A stretch of DNA of 64,000 bases from Mytilus edulis. Lineage: Eukaryota > Mollusca > Bivalvia > Mytilida > Mytilidae. Location of the stretch: positions 39,640,950-39,704,949 of the forward strand of contig NC_092354.1 in the NCBI RefSeq assembly GCF_963676685.1, written 5' to 3'. The notes under the pieces are model-generated. The model did not search any database and was not told the DNA's origin. It saw nothing but the letters and a program-made list of their open reading frames with translations. A program made the position numbers and the translations under genes. Shown one piece after another: positions 45,338 to 57,300 of the stretch (the first letter of the stretch is position 1; every line of letters starts with the position of its first letter).

Positions 45338-48300
45338 CAAACCAATTGTGTTATGATGAAGAAGATGACAGTGTTTGGCTGTTTGAAATACTTGATAGTA
45401 TTGGGGCAAATGACGATTATAGAAAGACTATTCAACGTGAAAGCATAAAACAGGAGATTCTTGAAACTTTTGGTGGATATTTAACATGTTATTACATGGG
45501 AGGTACATTTGAAGGTGCAGTTACACCAGGTAAATATATAAATGGATAATGCTTACATACCATGTTTTTTTTCTGATACTTGCCAAATATCAATAGAACT
45601 GGTTTGTTAAAAAGAGAATATCAAATGGCCTTTACAATATCACATCCGTACCAATTTAATCTCAAGAGATCGACTTGTTATTTTGGTTGTGGGTTGATAA
45701 AGTGTGTGCTTTTGAAAAGGCCATATCATAACACTGTTGTATATACCTCACATATATATTTTTGTGACATGACGTCTCACATATAGGGGTTCAGTAAATC
45801 TGACTGGTATTGATACCTTCACCACGGATGGCTGATATAGCACGATTGCAGTTAACTGTGTTACACATACAATGCATTTGTATTTACTACTAGGTATATG
45901 TTAATCAGTGTGTTTAAAAAAAAATTCTTAAAAAATTTAGCACATGTCCATTAAAACAAAAAGGACATGCATACGTATAGTTACTAAAGGGTTATATGGT
46001 ACCAACGGCAAATTTCACATTTTTGAAAGATATTGCCCACTCAAAAGAATTGATGTGTAACTGCAATAAAATCAGACTGAGTCATGAACATCAATTAAGT
46101 TTTGGTTAATCTGTAACGTCTACTTTATTAATCATAATGTATTCATGATTTGCTTTGTTTAAATTTGAGGCACCTTTTACGTGATTTCATGATATAATGT
46201 TACACCATCGAAATAGATCAACATAAAATGGTATTCGCTTTATTGTAGTAAAACTAATTAGGGTGTTATAACATCGTATCTATACATTTACAGATGAACC
46301 GAATGACATCGATTTCATGAAATGTGACGAAATGTTCCCGGTCATCCAGGACATATCAGAAGCTAAAATGAACTGTTGTTCGTTGTTGATAGTACAAGAA
46401 TTAGATACACCTGATGGATACGTAAAACTACAACTAGTATATAACGGCATACCATGTACATCTACAGACTGGCATCGTTTTATTGGCATGCACAAATATT
46501 TAAAAATTGATAGATTTGAAAGGATTGTTTTATTTGATTTTTTAATGGAGCCATATAAAGATGATTTATTTTCAAGACCTAAAAACAAGCCTGCTGTGAA
46601 GTCGGAAAAGTATTATGATCTTAACATGGATACTGTTATATCTTACCGATGCAAAACGTGGCCAAAAGAGGCACAGGAATGGCTTTCCCGTAAAAGACAT
46701 CACTGCTGGCCCTCAACAGATATGATCCAAGAGCTTCAAACACTTGGATTTTTTGTTGTTAGAAAAGGTCATCCTTTTTCACCAGAAATAGATGTGGAGT
46801 GGAGAATATCTCTTTCGTTACAAGAGCGAAAACTAATGTTCAATTTGACAGATGTCCAACATAAATGTTACATTGTTCTCAAAATGCTTAATCGAGATGT
46901 TATAAATTTGGAGTGCATAACTACATACCATTGGAAGACGTGTTTATTCTATGTTATAGAAGAGAGTAGCAGCAATGATTGGGAGAAAAACAAACTATGG
47001 CATTGCATTATACGATGTATTAAGCTTATGTTAAGGTGGGTTAAACGTGGGTTTTGTCCTAACTATTTCATTCCAAGAGAAAACTTATTTGATGGCAGGA
47101 TGAATGCGAGTTGGAGACTTATATCAATAAACGTACTAGAGGAAATTTTAAATGTAAGATTTGAATGCTTGTTGTTTGTGAAACGAAACAATATAGGTGA
47201 CTATGTCAGATCACGGGGATCTTCAGACTGGTATAAATGGCTTCAGTTAAACAGTAAAAAGGTGTACAACGAAGCCTTATACTACAAAAACACTGCTACT
47301 ATTGAAAAGACACTACATGTGTTTAACACAGCAATACTTGAACAACTATTCAACTTGGCCAATGGAAACGTTGTACATTTCGTAAAATGTATTTGGAATG
47401 TTCTAGGATGTATTTAGCATGCATGCAGTAGCCCTATTACGGGACATACACACTACGAAACCAAACAGTCATTATCATTACTTTTACCCTATATGTACAC
47501 TTGTTTGGCTAGTAATGTATCTGCAATGGCTATTCATAATCAAAATTGTCAAGTCCGTGATTTCCTTTTATTCGGGTCTTTTATATACTTCAGGGGTGGT
47601 AAATTATCTGGACACCTGAAGTTTATTTCAGTGTTATATGCAATTGGAATGTATAAAGATTGTGAATGGTGGTTACATCAACTAGACGAGGAATCTTTAA
47701 AATACAGTCCATCGTTCTGTAATTGTAGATACATCAAAAGTGATTCAACAACGGCATATGAGTATATTATCAATAATTCAAATTTGAAGGTGTTTACATG
47801 CGTTTCGTTTCTTCCAACCGAAATTGCTATCATTCCGAATGCGTTGATCTATGAAATGTTCAGACATTTTGGTATCTCTTTAACACACGAAGACAAAACA
47901 TACGCGTATTGTTGTTGGCAATACAGGGCTGTTGTTGACTGCAATATTTTCTTTTTCTTACTAAAATACATTACAAAAGAGAAACTTAGATGTTTTCAAG
48001 AGCGTGAAGACGCTAGATACTGCATTGCAATTTTACTTTTTGGTAACAATGTAAGACATCGTGATGTAGCTAACAACTTTTTGGCTTGGACTTTTTGTTC
48101 GAATTATGAAACACCATTAGGGCTAATGTTTTTAGCCACGTCGTGGAAAATATCTAACTCTTGGGATTTATGTTTTATGATCTTCACGGATGAAATGAAA
48201 CAAAAACAATACCAATTCAATTCAGCTAAATTACATATGTTAGTTATTCTGTATAGTATATGGTATGCTCGAAAGCCGTCTATCATTCACTTTTGTTTTC

Positions 48301-48443
48301 AGTGTTTCTCAATGAGTGAAGAAAAGATTCCTAAATGTAGTAGATGTAAAATATCTACGTATTGTTCAAAACGATGTCAAATAGCAAACTGGAAAAAACA
48401 CAAACGCGTTTGCAAAATTGTAAGAAACTATCATACTGTATAG
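45338..48443 (+). CDS. Mab-21/cGAS-like + MYND fusion gene, copy 2 (one in-frame TAG)
   Basis: Exon a is 45338-45529 (192 nt; GCTCCAG to CCAG|GTAAATA) and exon b 46294-48443. Structure is identical to copy 1. Visible are Y-M-G-G-T-F-E-G and N-D-I-D-F-M (the D-x-D of the nucleotidyltransferase site kept, the usual G-S changed to G-G), then WPSTDMIQELQTLGFF, KGHPFSPEIDVEWRISLSLQ, TTYHWKTCLFYVIEE and PNYFIPRENLF. A TPR-like helical region follows, and a complete MYND finger ends it (CFQC...CSRC...YCSKRCQ...W..H....C). One TAG at 47415-47417 replaces the Gln codon CAG of copy 1; the frame continues open for 341 codons. Outcomes: a truncated Mab-21-only protein, a pseudogene, or a null allele. cGAS-like receptors make cyclic dinucleotides on nucleic acid sensing, but activity is not shown here. 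The 5' start exon was not found. Confidence 0.78.
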
Positions 48444-48720
48444 TTTTTGAAACACGAATATACTTCGAACTGATTTTATAGCCATAGCAATGCATTAAAA
48501 TGATTCAAAACTATTGTTAATTATAAAGTAGATTTCAATATTAAAACAAACAACATCGTGTGAAAACAAAACGCTTTGAATTCATTATTGCATTTTACAA
48601 GAATTGATAATGCTCAATTGACAATCGACTTAAAATGTCTCATAAAGCTTTTTACTAAACATTGGATAATGTAGACACAATGTCCAGGTTAAGATCTAGG
48701 CTAATTATAATTTGTGAATA

Positions 48721-50525
48721 GTAAAATTTAACAACTATAGGTCACCGTACGGTGTGTCTTTTTATCGGTTAACATTTGGTGATAGTGACTGTAACACATG
48801 TGTCGGGTCAATCTCATTTGTTCATTTTTATGACTAAGTTGCATTAGTATTTGAGTACGGAGCACACGCCTGACATTAACATGCGTATAGTGTTAGTGTA
48901 AACATGCACAAATGTAACGATTTTAATGAGATCTATAAAAGCCAAACGACTGATCAGAGGGTATGAAACTGCTGTAATATATGCCGTTTAAAAAATTATA
49001 ATCAACACGAGAGTCATAGATTCTAGTTTTTAATTGTTTATCGAAGTCCATATTGAGGATTGTATCATGAAGGAGATTGTTTTCTTATATGTAGTATCTT
49101 TAATCTGAAGTTCACTGGAATATATGCACGTCCGAGGGTATTCACAGCCAAGTAGTCATCGATGTTATGTGGAGAATAAATATCATTGATATATTTATTG
49201 TTTATTGCTTTACTATGATTACTGTGTATGAAATGTTAAATCATAAGATTAAACTTGCACATTGCCTAAGTCGTTAGCTTTGCTGATTGTTGACACACAT
49301 ACAATGACTTATAGTTGTTCATTTCTGTGTCACTTGGTCTCATGTGGAGAGTTGTCTTATTGGCAATCAATCCATATCTTCTTATTTTTTATATTTAGCG
49401 CAATTTTTCAGAATTGTTGTTATCTAAATAAAGCCAAAAGTCGTATACCACTGTTGAAGCTCTCCAACTTCGTATTTAATTAAAGTTTATTGTTTACGAA
49501 ACACGCTTCTTGTTTACTGTTGTTTCTCATTTGATCTTTTTTTCTTTTTTATCCATGACATTGTCAGTTTATTTTTGATTTAAAATAATCTTTCGCTTCT
49601 CATTCTCTACCCAAGGAATAGATTAAGTTATCTATATTTGGCAAAATCTTTCTGAATTCAGGGTCCTCAATGCTCTTCAACTTCATGTTTTGTTTGACCT
49701 TTTAATTTTGTTTTATTCAACCGTCATTGGTGACTTTTTTGTAGACAACGTACGACCTTCAACAATAAGTTATACCCATATAAAGCAATCAGCTCTATAA
49801 GGCACTTGTATTCAAAATGGAGAACAATTTTAACCTAAAAAAAAGCACCTGATTACAGGAAAAATCTTTAATAGACAGCTACAAACGATAACCACTAAAT
49901 AACAGGACAGGTCAAGGACTCCTGACTTCTAATGGGTTCATTTTGAAGTCTGCTTTGCAAATTGGTCATGTCTCATTCACTCGTAAACACATGACTTAAT
50001 ACTTTGTTGGTAAATGAAACGCAGAATTAACAACTCAATACATTCTATAAAATCAATCTTCATTATTCATATTTCAAAGAAAATGTTGTCCTTATAAAAA
50101 AATTCCATGTATTCTTTAATAAAAAAAAAAGCCAGAAATAGAATTTGACCCCGATTATAAAGTTTACTGTTACAAGATGAAAATGTTTTAAGTTGATTTA
50201 AAAACATGTGCGAAAGTTAAATAGATCTATCTGTGTCAAAGTTTTATTCTAAAGCGTTGATTTTAACATACCAAATAAGACAAGATAAGGTACGTAAATT
50301 TTCAAGAAAAGGCCTTTTCCCTTATCTAGTCACTGTATTGGTTTTTATTCATCGTGATATTGGTCAATAAACCCTAATTTGAAATATAAGCCAAAAAAGG
50401 GGTACAGCAGTCAACAATGTGTTATAATCTTAATCGCTTTTAAGACAAACAAATATGTAACAAAAACACCAAAAAAAATAAGTAAAAATGAAAGACAAGA
50501 ATACAAAAATCATCATAGAACATTT
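48721..50525 (+). repeat. Segmental duplication copy 2 (partial, no CTLD exons)
   Basis: It begins 278 bp after the second Mab-21/MYND gene. It parallels copy 1 up to about copy 1 position 2560 and then diverges. It lacks the R1 repeat insertion at 49217 and has two internal deletions (for example after AAGACAAGATAAG at 50288). Confidence 0.85.
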
Positions 50526-50924
50526 TAATCTGATTAATTGCTGTTTGTTTTTACAGCTGATAACTTTAATTTCTATAATCCTTTTGTGTAAAATAACAAA
50601 ATTATTGTGTACATTGATTTAAAATTCTAAATGAACTGTCTAAAGAAATATTTGCACATTTGTTTAACCATACATACATGTTTTGATGGTATGTATATAT
50701 ATACTATATACATGTTTTCAATATATTTAGATAAAGATCTTTCTTAAAAACTGAACAACACCAGTATATGATTCTCACATTTTTTAAAGTTATAAGACTA
50801 TTAAGCAAACATTTCTTTATGTCAAATAAATAATATGTATATTGTACACCACAATTTCTTATCATTAACACCATACAAGTACTGGTATGTAATTGAAATG
50901 CAATACAAAAGTAATAGATCATTA

Positions 50925-51065
50925 CATGTTTTTTTTCATTGTAATTAATTAAATTACAATTACATGTAATTTAAAAATGCTCAATTACACATTACATTCA
51001 ATTACATGGAAAATTGTAATGCATTTCACGTACTTACCATTACATATTCAATTACCCAATCCCTG
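50925..51065 (+). repeat. ATTACA-rich low-complexity tract
   Basis: Many overlapping forms of AATTACAT and TGTAATT on both strands, with CAATTACATGTAAT as a palindromic centre. Confidence 0.5.
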
Positions 51066-51569
51066 CTTGCAAATTTAGAAAATTCAAACAAGGCAGTAAT
51101 AAAATCATTTGAAATTTAATTGATGGGATGTCAGTACTCATTTTGTGGTGGAAGCAGCAGCACTAAAATTACCAATATCTCCTCAAGAAAGAAGCAGAAA
51201 TCTATTAATACAATATTTCATAATTATTTTAAAATTCTGAATGACTTACAGCTAATTTGATTGGTTGTTTAATATTCAAGATTCCGAAGTTTACTATGAT
51301 GTAGAATATTGAAAATAAAATAATGGTGTATTGCCTCTACGGAAACCTTCGATTATGGAATATATTCATGATTTTAATTTTCGACATAACGAAATGTTGT
51401 ATAACTCAAACATCAATAACTCAGTTCTTGAACATGATTATATATTCTTTCATCAAACATATGATGACTGAATTCGGATCATTATTTTAGGTATATTCTC
51501 AAAATAAAAAGTGTTGAAATATAAATTAAGAAAGGGCACAACTATAATTATTTTACACTATTGTTTCAG

Positions 51570-52632
51570 GCGGATTGCAAGAGAAGGGGTTCTTTCCTGG
51601 TTAAAATAGATGATGAATCGGAAAATCAATGGCTGCAATCTGTAATGCTTGGTGAGTTTATTCGAGATTATTTCTTCGAAAATGCCTTTATTAAGGTAGG
51701 AATATTATTTTTCACTTGATCCGTTTTATGTTAATGAGGCTGTTAGGTTACTCTTTTCAATGTGTTAACAGTTTGTAATTCCAGTGTCTTTAACTGTTAC
51801 TTAATAGTCTCATCTTTGCTAATTTTTGAAGGTCGTGTGCTTAGCTGACGACAGATGATCCGAGTACATAGTTATCATTCATTGATTTTAGTTGTCCATG
51901 AATATAGTCTTTAATTAGGACAGTGTGTTACATGCCATTTTTTTTATACCTCTGCCAAATTTATTTCTCCCTGTTTTATGCCTCACATAGCAAAGTAGAG
52001 GGTGAAATGACACTGAAAAAAACAATTGTGTCATGCATTTTAAAGTAAAGAAGTGATTTGGTCTGCTGAAAAAGGTTAAAATTAGCACTTTAAAGATGTA
52101 AAAAGATTTTAAGAGTTAAAGCTGATGACGTTTTCTATAATGTAGATAAATTGTCTCAAGAGTAGTACAACACACTGTAAAAATAAAATTGAAAAAGCGC
52201 AGGTGGGATTTTTTTAATTTTCATTTCTTGTCTAAAGTACTACGAAATAACGTTGTACTCGGACCTAATATTCTCGCTATAAAAACAACACAGATTTATA
52301 TACAAACTAGTTGAACACGCAGTTCTTGTTATAATGTTTGAAAGTTTTTTTAGTATATGAATCATTGTAGAGCATTATTCAAAAAGTCCATTTTATGTTA
52401 TTTTTCAGATAACAACATAAACATCACGTGGATTGGTGCAAATGATATTGATCAAGAAGGAACTTGGCGATGGATTTATGATAAGACAACTGTAGAATTC
52501 ACGAACTGGAGTAAAGAAGAGCCTAATAATCATAATGGAAACGAGAATTGTGCAGACATGGCGAAACGTCTTTCGTACAAATGGAATGATCGTTCTTGCA
52601 CATCGTTGTTGCGATACATATGTGAGAGATAG
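51570..52632 (+). CDS. Locus C: last two exons of a C-type lectin domain (EPN type), partial
   Basis: Exon 51570-51651 (82 nt, TTTCAG to G|GTGAGT) encodes ADCKRRGSFLVKIDDESENQ and then WLQSVML. Exon 52409-52632 (224 nt, TTTTTCAG to TAG) encodes ITWIGANDIDQEGTWRWIYD, F-T-N-W, E-E-P-N-N, N-C-A-D-M, K-W-N-D and RYICER. Phases match gene A exons 5-6. Unlike the other CTLDs here it has E-P-N, the triplet associated with mannose-type binding, and one extra residue before N-C. I found no upstream CENGW, CCP or signal-peptide exon on this strand back to 48.4 kb, where a segmental duplication copy lies. It may be an orphaned fragment or have a distant 5' part. Splice sites and frame are intact. Confidence 0.75.
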
Positions 52633-53419
52633 ATAGGAAGTTTACATATTTTAACGATATGCAGACATAATTTGTCTTGCTTTATAACTTAATCAATTAT
52701 CTGCATTTATTTAATAATTCATATTGCTAATTCTCTAAGTCGGTAATCTAACGTATTCATGTATTTATACATTATTGACCTTCAAATGTGGGGGTTTGAG
52801 CGTCCAGAGAATAGTAAAAAAAGAAACAATATCTATTTCGGTATTTTCTTGAATTTTGTATATTCAATCATAACACTTCGGATTCGACATGGTTTATACC
52901 ATCTTTGTTTCAAGTTCGAGAGAAATGATTTCAACGGATTCAATACGAGTTACAACACTGGGGTCTTCAGTTGGAGACAAAAAATCTTGTCAGTACGGAG
53001 AATCATAGTTTTAAGCTGTATTTGTGTTCTTACATGCTAGTAAAGTGCAATGTTTGGTACACTGTTGTTTGTCCTTCTGTTTCATTTTGCTTATGTTATG
53101 TTATGTTATCTATTCTATCTATTTGTTTCTTGATGCTGCATACAGGTAGTCTGAGTATTTATTATAGACCATATGTGTACATGTTTATACCATTTAAGTA
53201 AACTTACATGTGTCTTGTTTGTTTGATAAATCCTACCTGTTATAACTGCTAAATCTATCCAGATATTATGTATCGTCAATATGAATAAAAAGAGACAATT
53301 CTTAACATAGGACAAATTCTTTCCACAAGATAACTGATGCAAATAGGAAGACTCAATCATTGTTATGTCGCGCAAAATACACAATGCTTGTACTGCTTTC
53401 TTTGTATTGGCAATGGTGG

Positions 53420-53665
53420 ATAATGATGACAGTTGACACGACGGGTGCCACATGTTGTGCAGGATCTGCTCATCCGAGATCACCACTAGTCTTTGGTGGG
53501 GTTCGTGTTGCTTATTCTTTAGTTTTCTATGTTGTGTCATGTGTACTTTTGTTTGTCTGTTTGTCTTTTTTATTTTTAGCCATGACGTTGTCAGTTTATT
53601 TTCGATTGATGAGTTTGACTGTCCCTCTGGTATCTTTCGTTCCTCTTTTGAAAGTTTCTTACACA
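53420..53665 (+). mobile_element. R4 interspersed repeat, copy 3
   Basis: It reads GACGGGTGCCACATGTTGTG, GGTGGGGTTCGTGTTGCTTA and GTCTGTTTGTCTTTTTTATT to GACTGTCCCTCTGGTATCTT. Open frames across it on both strands are shadows of the repeat. Confidence 0.65.
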
Positions 53666-53929
53666 TTTGAATAGGCAGCGGTAAACAAGAGGCTTCTCGA
53701 AAAACTCACCTGTCTTGTATCGCTGATAGTTTTGTCATGTTCATACTTTGTATCTATCTACAGTTGGATGTGAGTTCAACTTATCCCGATAAGAGTAGAT
53801 CTAGGCCCAATTCATTATCAGGAAATAACGAAAATTAAAAAATACTTTGATATGACAGTTAAATTGGAGCTTTTAAATCAAAAATAAATTTTCTTGGGGA
53901 AACAATTGAAATCCATTTAATAAAATATT

Positions 53930-54760
53930 TCGAAATAATTGTATAATAGCCCAAGATTTGAAGCAGAAAAAGAAAGATTTCAATACTTTTGAATGAAGAT
54001 TTTTATTTAAATCTTGAATTAAAAATTGGAAAGTTTTGAAAGAAGCTAATAGTTATATCCATACTAACATCAATACATTTAGCAAGGATAATTTTCAACC
54101 AAAAATTGTAATGAAACACTATATCAGGGCGACTGGAAAGAACCTGTAAATACAACAGATATAAAGGAGATGTAAAATGTTCTATAGTATATGAATAATT
54201 ACCAAAATATCGATATAACCAATGAACATATAACAATAACAGAAGTAAAACAAGTTATTAAGTCTCTGAAAGTTGGCAAATCATGTGGTCCTGATCTCGT
54301 ATTAAATGAATAAATAAAAAAAGTTGTCCTGTTATTGTTTAGTCTTTAAGTACACCTTTAATTTAACATTTTTAGCAGGATTTTATTCTTAAACTTTGCT
54401 TAACTCATATATAGTTCCTTAAATTAATTGTGGTGATCCACTTCACCGACATAATTTTTGAGGTTTTTCACTTTTAGATGGTGTAGTAAAAAGATTTAGT
54501 TATAGGGTAATGCTTTATATGGAAGATAAATTGAGTGAATTTCATTTTGCTTTTGATCTAAAATGAGGACATCTGACAGTTTGTTTGTTCAAATTCAATA
54601 AATAAATCCATACATCTTGGTAAGCGACACTTTATCATGTTCATTGACCTGTGTATAGCGTTTGATGCTGTATGGCGTAAAGATTTATCTTTGAAGCTTC
54701 TGTCATCAAACGTCGATATTTGTCTTTATTGTAAGGTTAGTCATACCCATATAGTAGATA
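53930..54760 (+). pseudogene. LINE (non-LTR) reverse transcriptase remnant
   Basis: Broken plus-strand frames give ITEVKQVIKSLKVGKSCGPD and then L-V-L-N-E (54235-54310), the conserved entry to LINE RT domains. Further on (about 54625-54740) is HFIMFIDLCIAFDAVWRKDL, RT motif A with F-I-D and A-F-D. Stops and indels separate these blocks, and no F-A-D-D motif was found. Confidence 0.65.
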
Positions 54761-54960
54761 TAAGAAGGTGTGGTATGGCATGACTGCCAATTAGACAACT
54801 CTCCATCCCAATCAAAATATATATGAGTAAACCTTTATAGGTCAAAGTACGGTCTTCAAAACAGAGCCTTGGCTTACACCGAACAGTTAGCTATAAAGCG
54901 TTCCAAAACGAGTAGTGTAAAATCATTCAAACGGATATTGCATGTAATGCCGTTATCCAA
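54755..54960 (+). mobile_element. R2 repeat, 5' part
   Basis: It holds AGAAGGTGTGGTATGGCATG, GTCAAAGTACGGTCTTCAAA and AGCTATAAAGCGTTCCAAA. Confidence 0.6.
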
Positions 54961-55873
54961 TATCGGACTCTATCGTAAATTGCCTGAGGCCAACCATTCT
55001 GACCTTTGGCTCATAAACATCTGTGTCTATGTCTTCAAACTAAGGTAACTTTTTTTGCCGTTGGCAATTTCAGTTTATCCAGAACGCATGCTGATGGTAA
55101 TGTTTTGTATATTACACTTTTTGTAAGGTACATTGAAAAGTAAATAAGTTTGTTGTTGATATTGTGAATGAACATATCTTGAATCTTGAATTAATACTTT
55201 ATATGGCGTGTATTAGCTTATAAGAAGAAATAAGTCATATTTTGTGTTACCACCAAAAAGCGTTGGGTGCCGCCATTACCGGAAGTATATATATCTCAAA
55301 AAGTTTTACGCTGAAACTTATGTATTCGTATTGATTGACATGTCTTTCGTTTTCTTTGTGCCTTATCGTGTTAAAATACCTTATCAACAAGTATCCTGTC
55401 AATAACACCAGTTGTTTTTGTTCTTTTACAAATAAGGTTTGGTTAATGTTTCTGATTAACAAAATAACAGCCACTTGACACTTAACGTCTATAAAACCGT
55501 CTTCAAATTCATTTGACAGATACGTTTTGCCGATATGTTCTTATGCTTTAGTCACGATTTGACAATTTGCTATTATAGTTAAATGTCGATACATATTTTC
55601 AATAATTTAGTTATGATATGTTTTATCTGAACGAATCAATATACTTTTGTAAAGGAAGAATATGACATGTTTTTTAATAGAAAATATATCTATGAAATAA
55701 ATGCATAAATGAATTACATTTACATCAAAGATAGGGAAAGTTCATTTCCAATCGAAATTTCACTTTGGGGACTCTGTCCTTTAAATAAACTGAATACAAT
55801 ATCAATAGGCATGCATACAGTTATGTTTTACCTTACATAAGTAATAATGTATTGTTTTATTTTTTCATTCGTA

Positions 55874-55892
55874 TATATATATATATATATAG
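55874..55892. repeat. (TA)n microsatellite
   Basis: An uninterrupted run of about nine TA units. Confidence 0.8.
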
Positions 55893-56127
55893 TATTAGGT
55901 TCTGACTAATGCATCCGTATGGAGTGACATGTCTTCCGGTAGAGTGCTCATTATAAACTACGGTGCTATAATTTCATCTCAACATGGATGTACTCAAGGT
56001 TTATATCACATGCGTATGAACTCGATCTTAAAATCCAAATCCAAAATCATAGTTGAAGTCATGCACGATATTGAAATTAAGATAGCTAATGCAAATACAA
56101 GATACAATGAACGACACAAGAAACCCG

Positions 56128-56142
56128 CCCCCCCCCCCCCCC
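56128..56142. repeat. C15 homopolymer
   Basis: Fifteen C in a row inside an otherwise unremarkable open frame (55929-56219) that I do not accept as a gene. Confidence 0.8.
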
Positions 56143-56865
56143 AAACAAAAGAGAACCACGACATCTTGGTGTCAATATACGGCTTTCATAATACATTAAA
56201 ACGATACAAAAAGATTTGACATGATATCAATATTCTACATTCATTGCTAAATACGTAATGCAACGTAGCAATTATATGTAAATTTACAACAACACAACAA
56301 ATAAGATATGTCTTTACAAAAACAATTAGATGTGAAAAAGAAGATGTGGTATGATTTAAAATGAGACAACTCTCCACAAGACACAGAAATTAACAACTAT
56401 AGGTCACCGTATGGTGTGTCTTTTTATCGGTTAACCAATTAGTGATAGTGACTGTAAAACATGTGTCGGGTCGATCTCATTTGTTCATCTTTATGACTAT
56501 GTTGCATTAGTATTTGAGTATGGAGCACACGCCTGACATTGACGTTCGTATAGTGTTAGTGTAAACATGCACAAACGGAACGATTTTAGTGAGATCTATA
56601 AAAGCCAAACGACTGATCAGAGGGTATGTAACTGCTGTGATATATGCCGTTTAAAAATTATAATCAACACAAGAGTCATGGATTCTAGTTTTGAATTGCT
56701 TATCGAAGTCCATATTTAGGATTGTATCATGAAGCAGATTGTTTTCTTATATGTTGTATCTTTAATCTCAAGTTCACTGGGATATATGCACATCCGAGGG
56801 TATTACCAGCCAAGTAGTCATCGATGTTATGTGGAGAATAAATATCATTGCTTTACTATGTAAAA

Positions 56866-57300
56866 AAGAAGATGTGGTATGATTGCCTTTGAGACAACTA
56901 TCCACAAACGACCAAAATGACACAGACATTATTTATGTAAAAATATGAACGAAAAACAAATATGTAACACATAAACAAACGACAACCACTGAATATACAG
57001 GTTCCTGACTTGAGACAGTCACATACATAAATAATGTGACGGGGTTTAACATGTTAGCGGGATCCCAACCCTCCCCCTAACCTGGGACAGTGGTATAACA
57101 GTACAACATAAGAACGAACTATAAAAATCAGTTGAAAAAGGCTAAACTCAATAGATGGACAAAAATATAAGTGGACGTGGCCGGGTACTTATATATCCCG
57201 ACACAAAAAGACACAGATCTGAGAGTACTCGCAGTTATCTGACAGCTAGTTCAAAGCCACTAACAACTAATAAAAAAATCATGCATCTACGACAAATATG
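56866..57300 (-). mobile_element. R1 repeat in duplication copy 3, internally deleted
   Basis: It sits at the same site as the copy at 391 (after TTTACTATG). Between CACAGACATT and ATTTATGTAAAA it lacks about 120 bp that copy 1 keeps (the CACCGTACGGCC block). Confidence 0.75.

Noticed and set aside
53115-53674. Long frames on both strands over 53.1-53.7 kb
   Set aside because: They cover the R4 repeat, and copies at 8.7 and 28.7 kb show the same low-complexity peptide without conservation of a frame.
55929-56219. 96-codon frame with a run of prolines
   Set aside because: The prolines come from a C15 homopolymer; nothing else supports coding.
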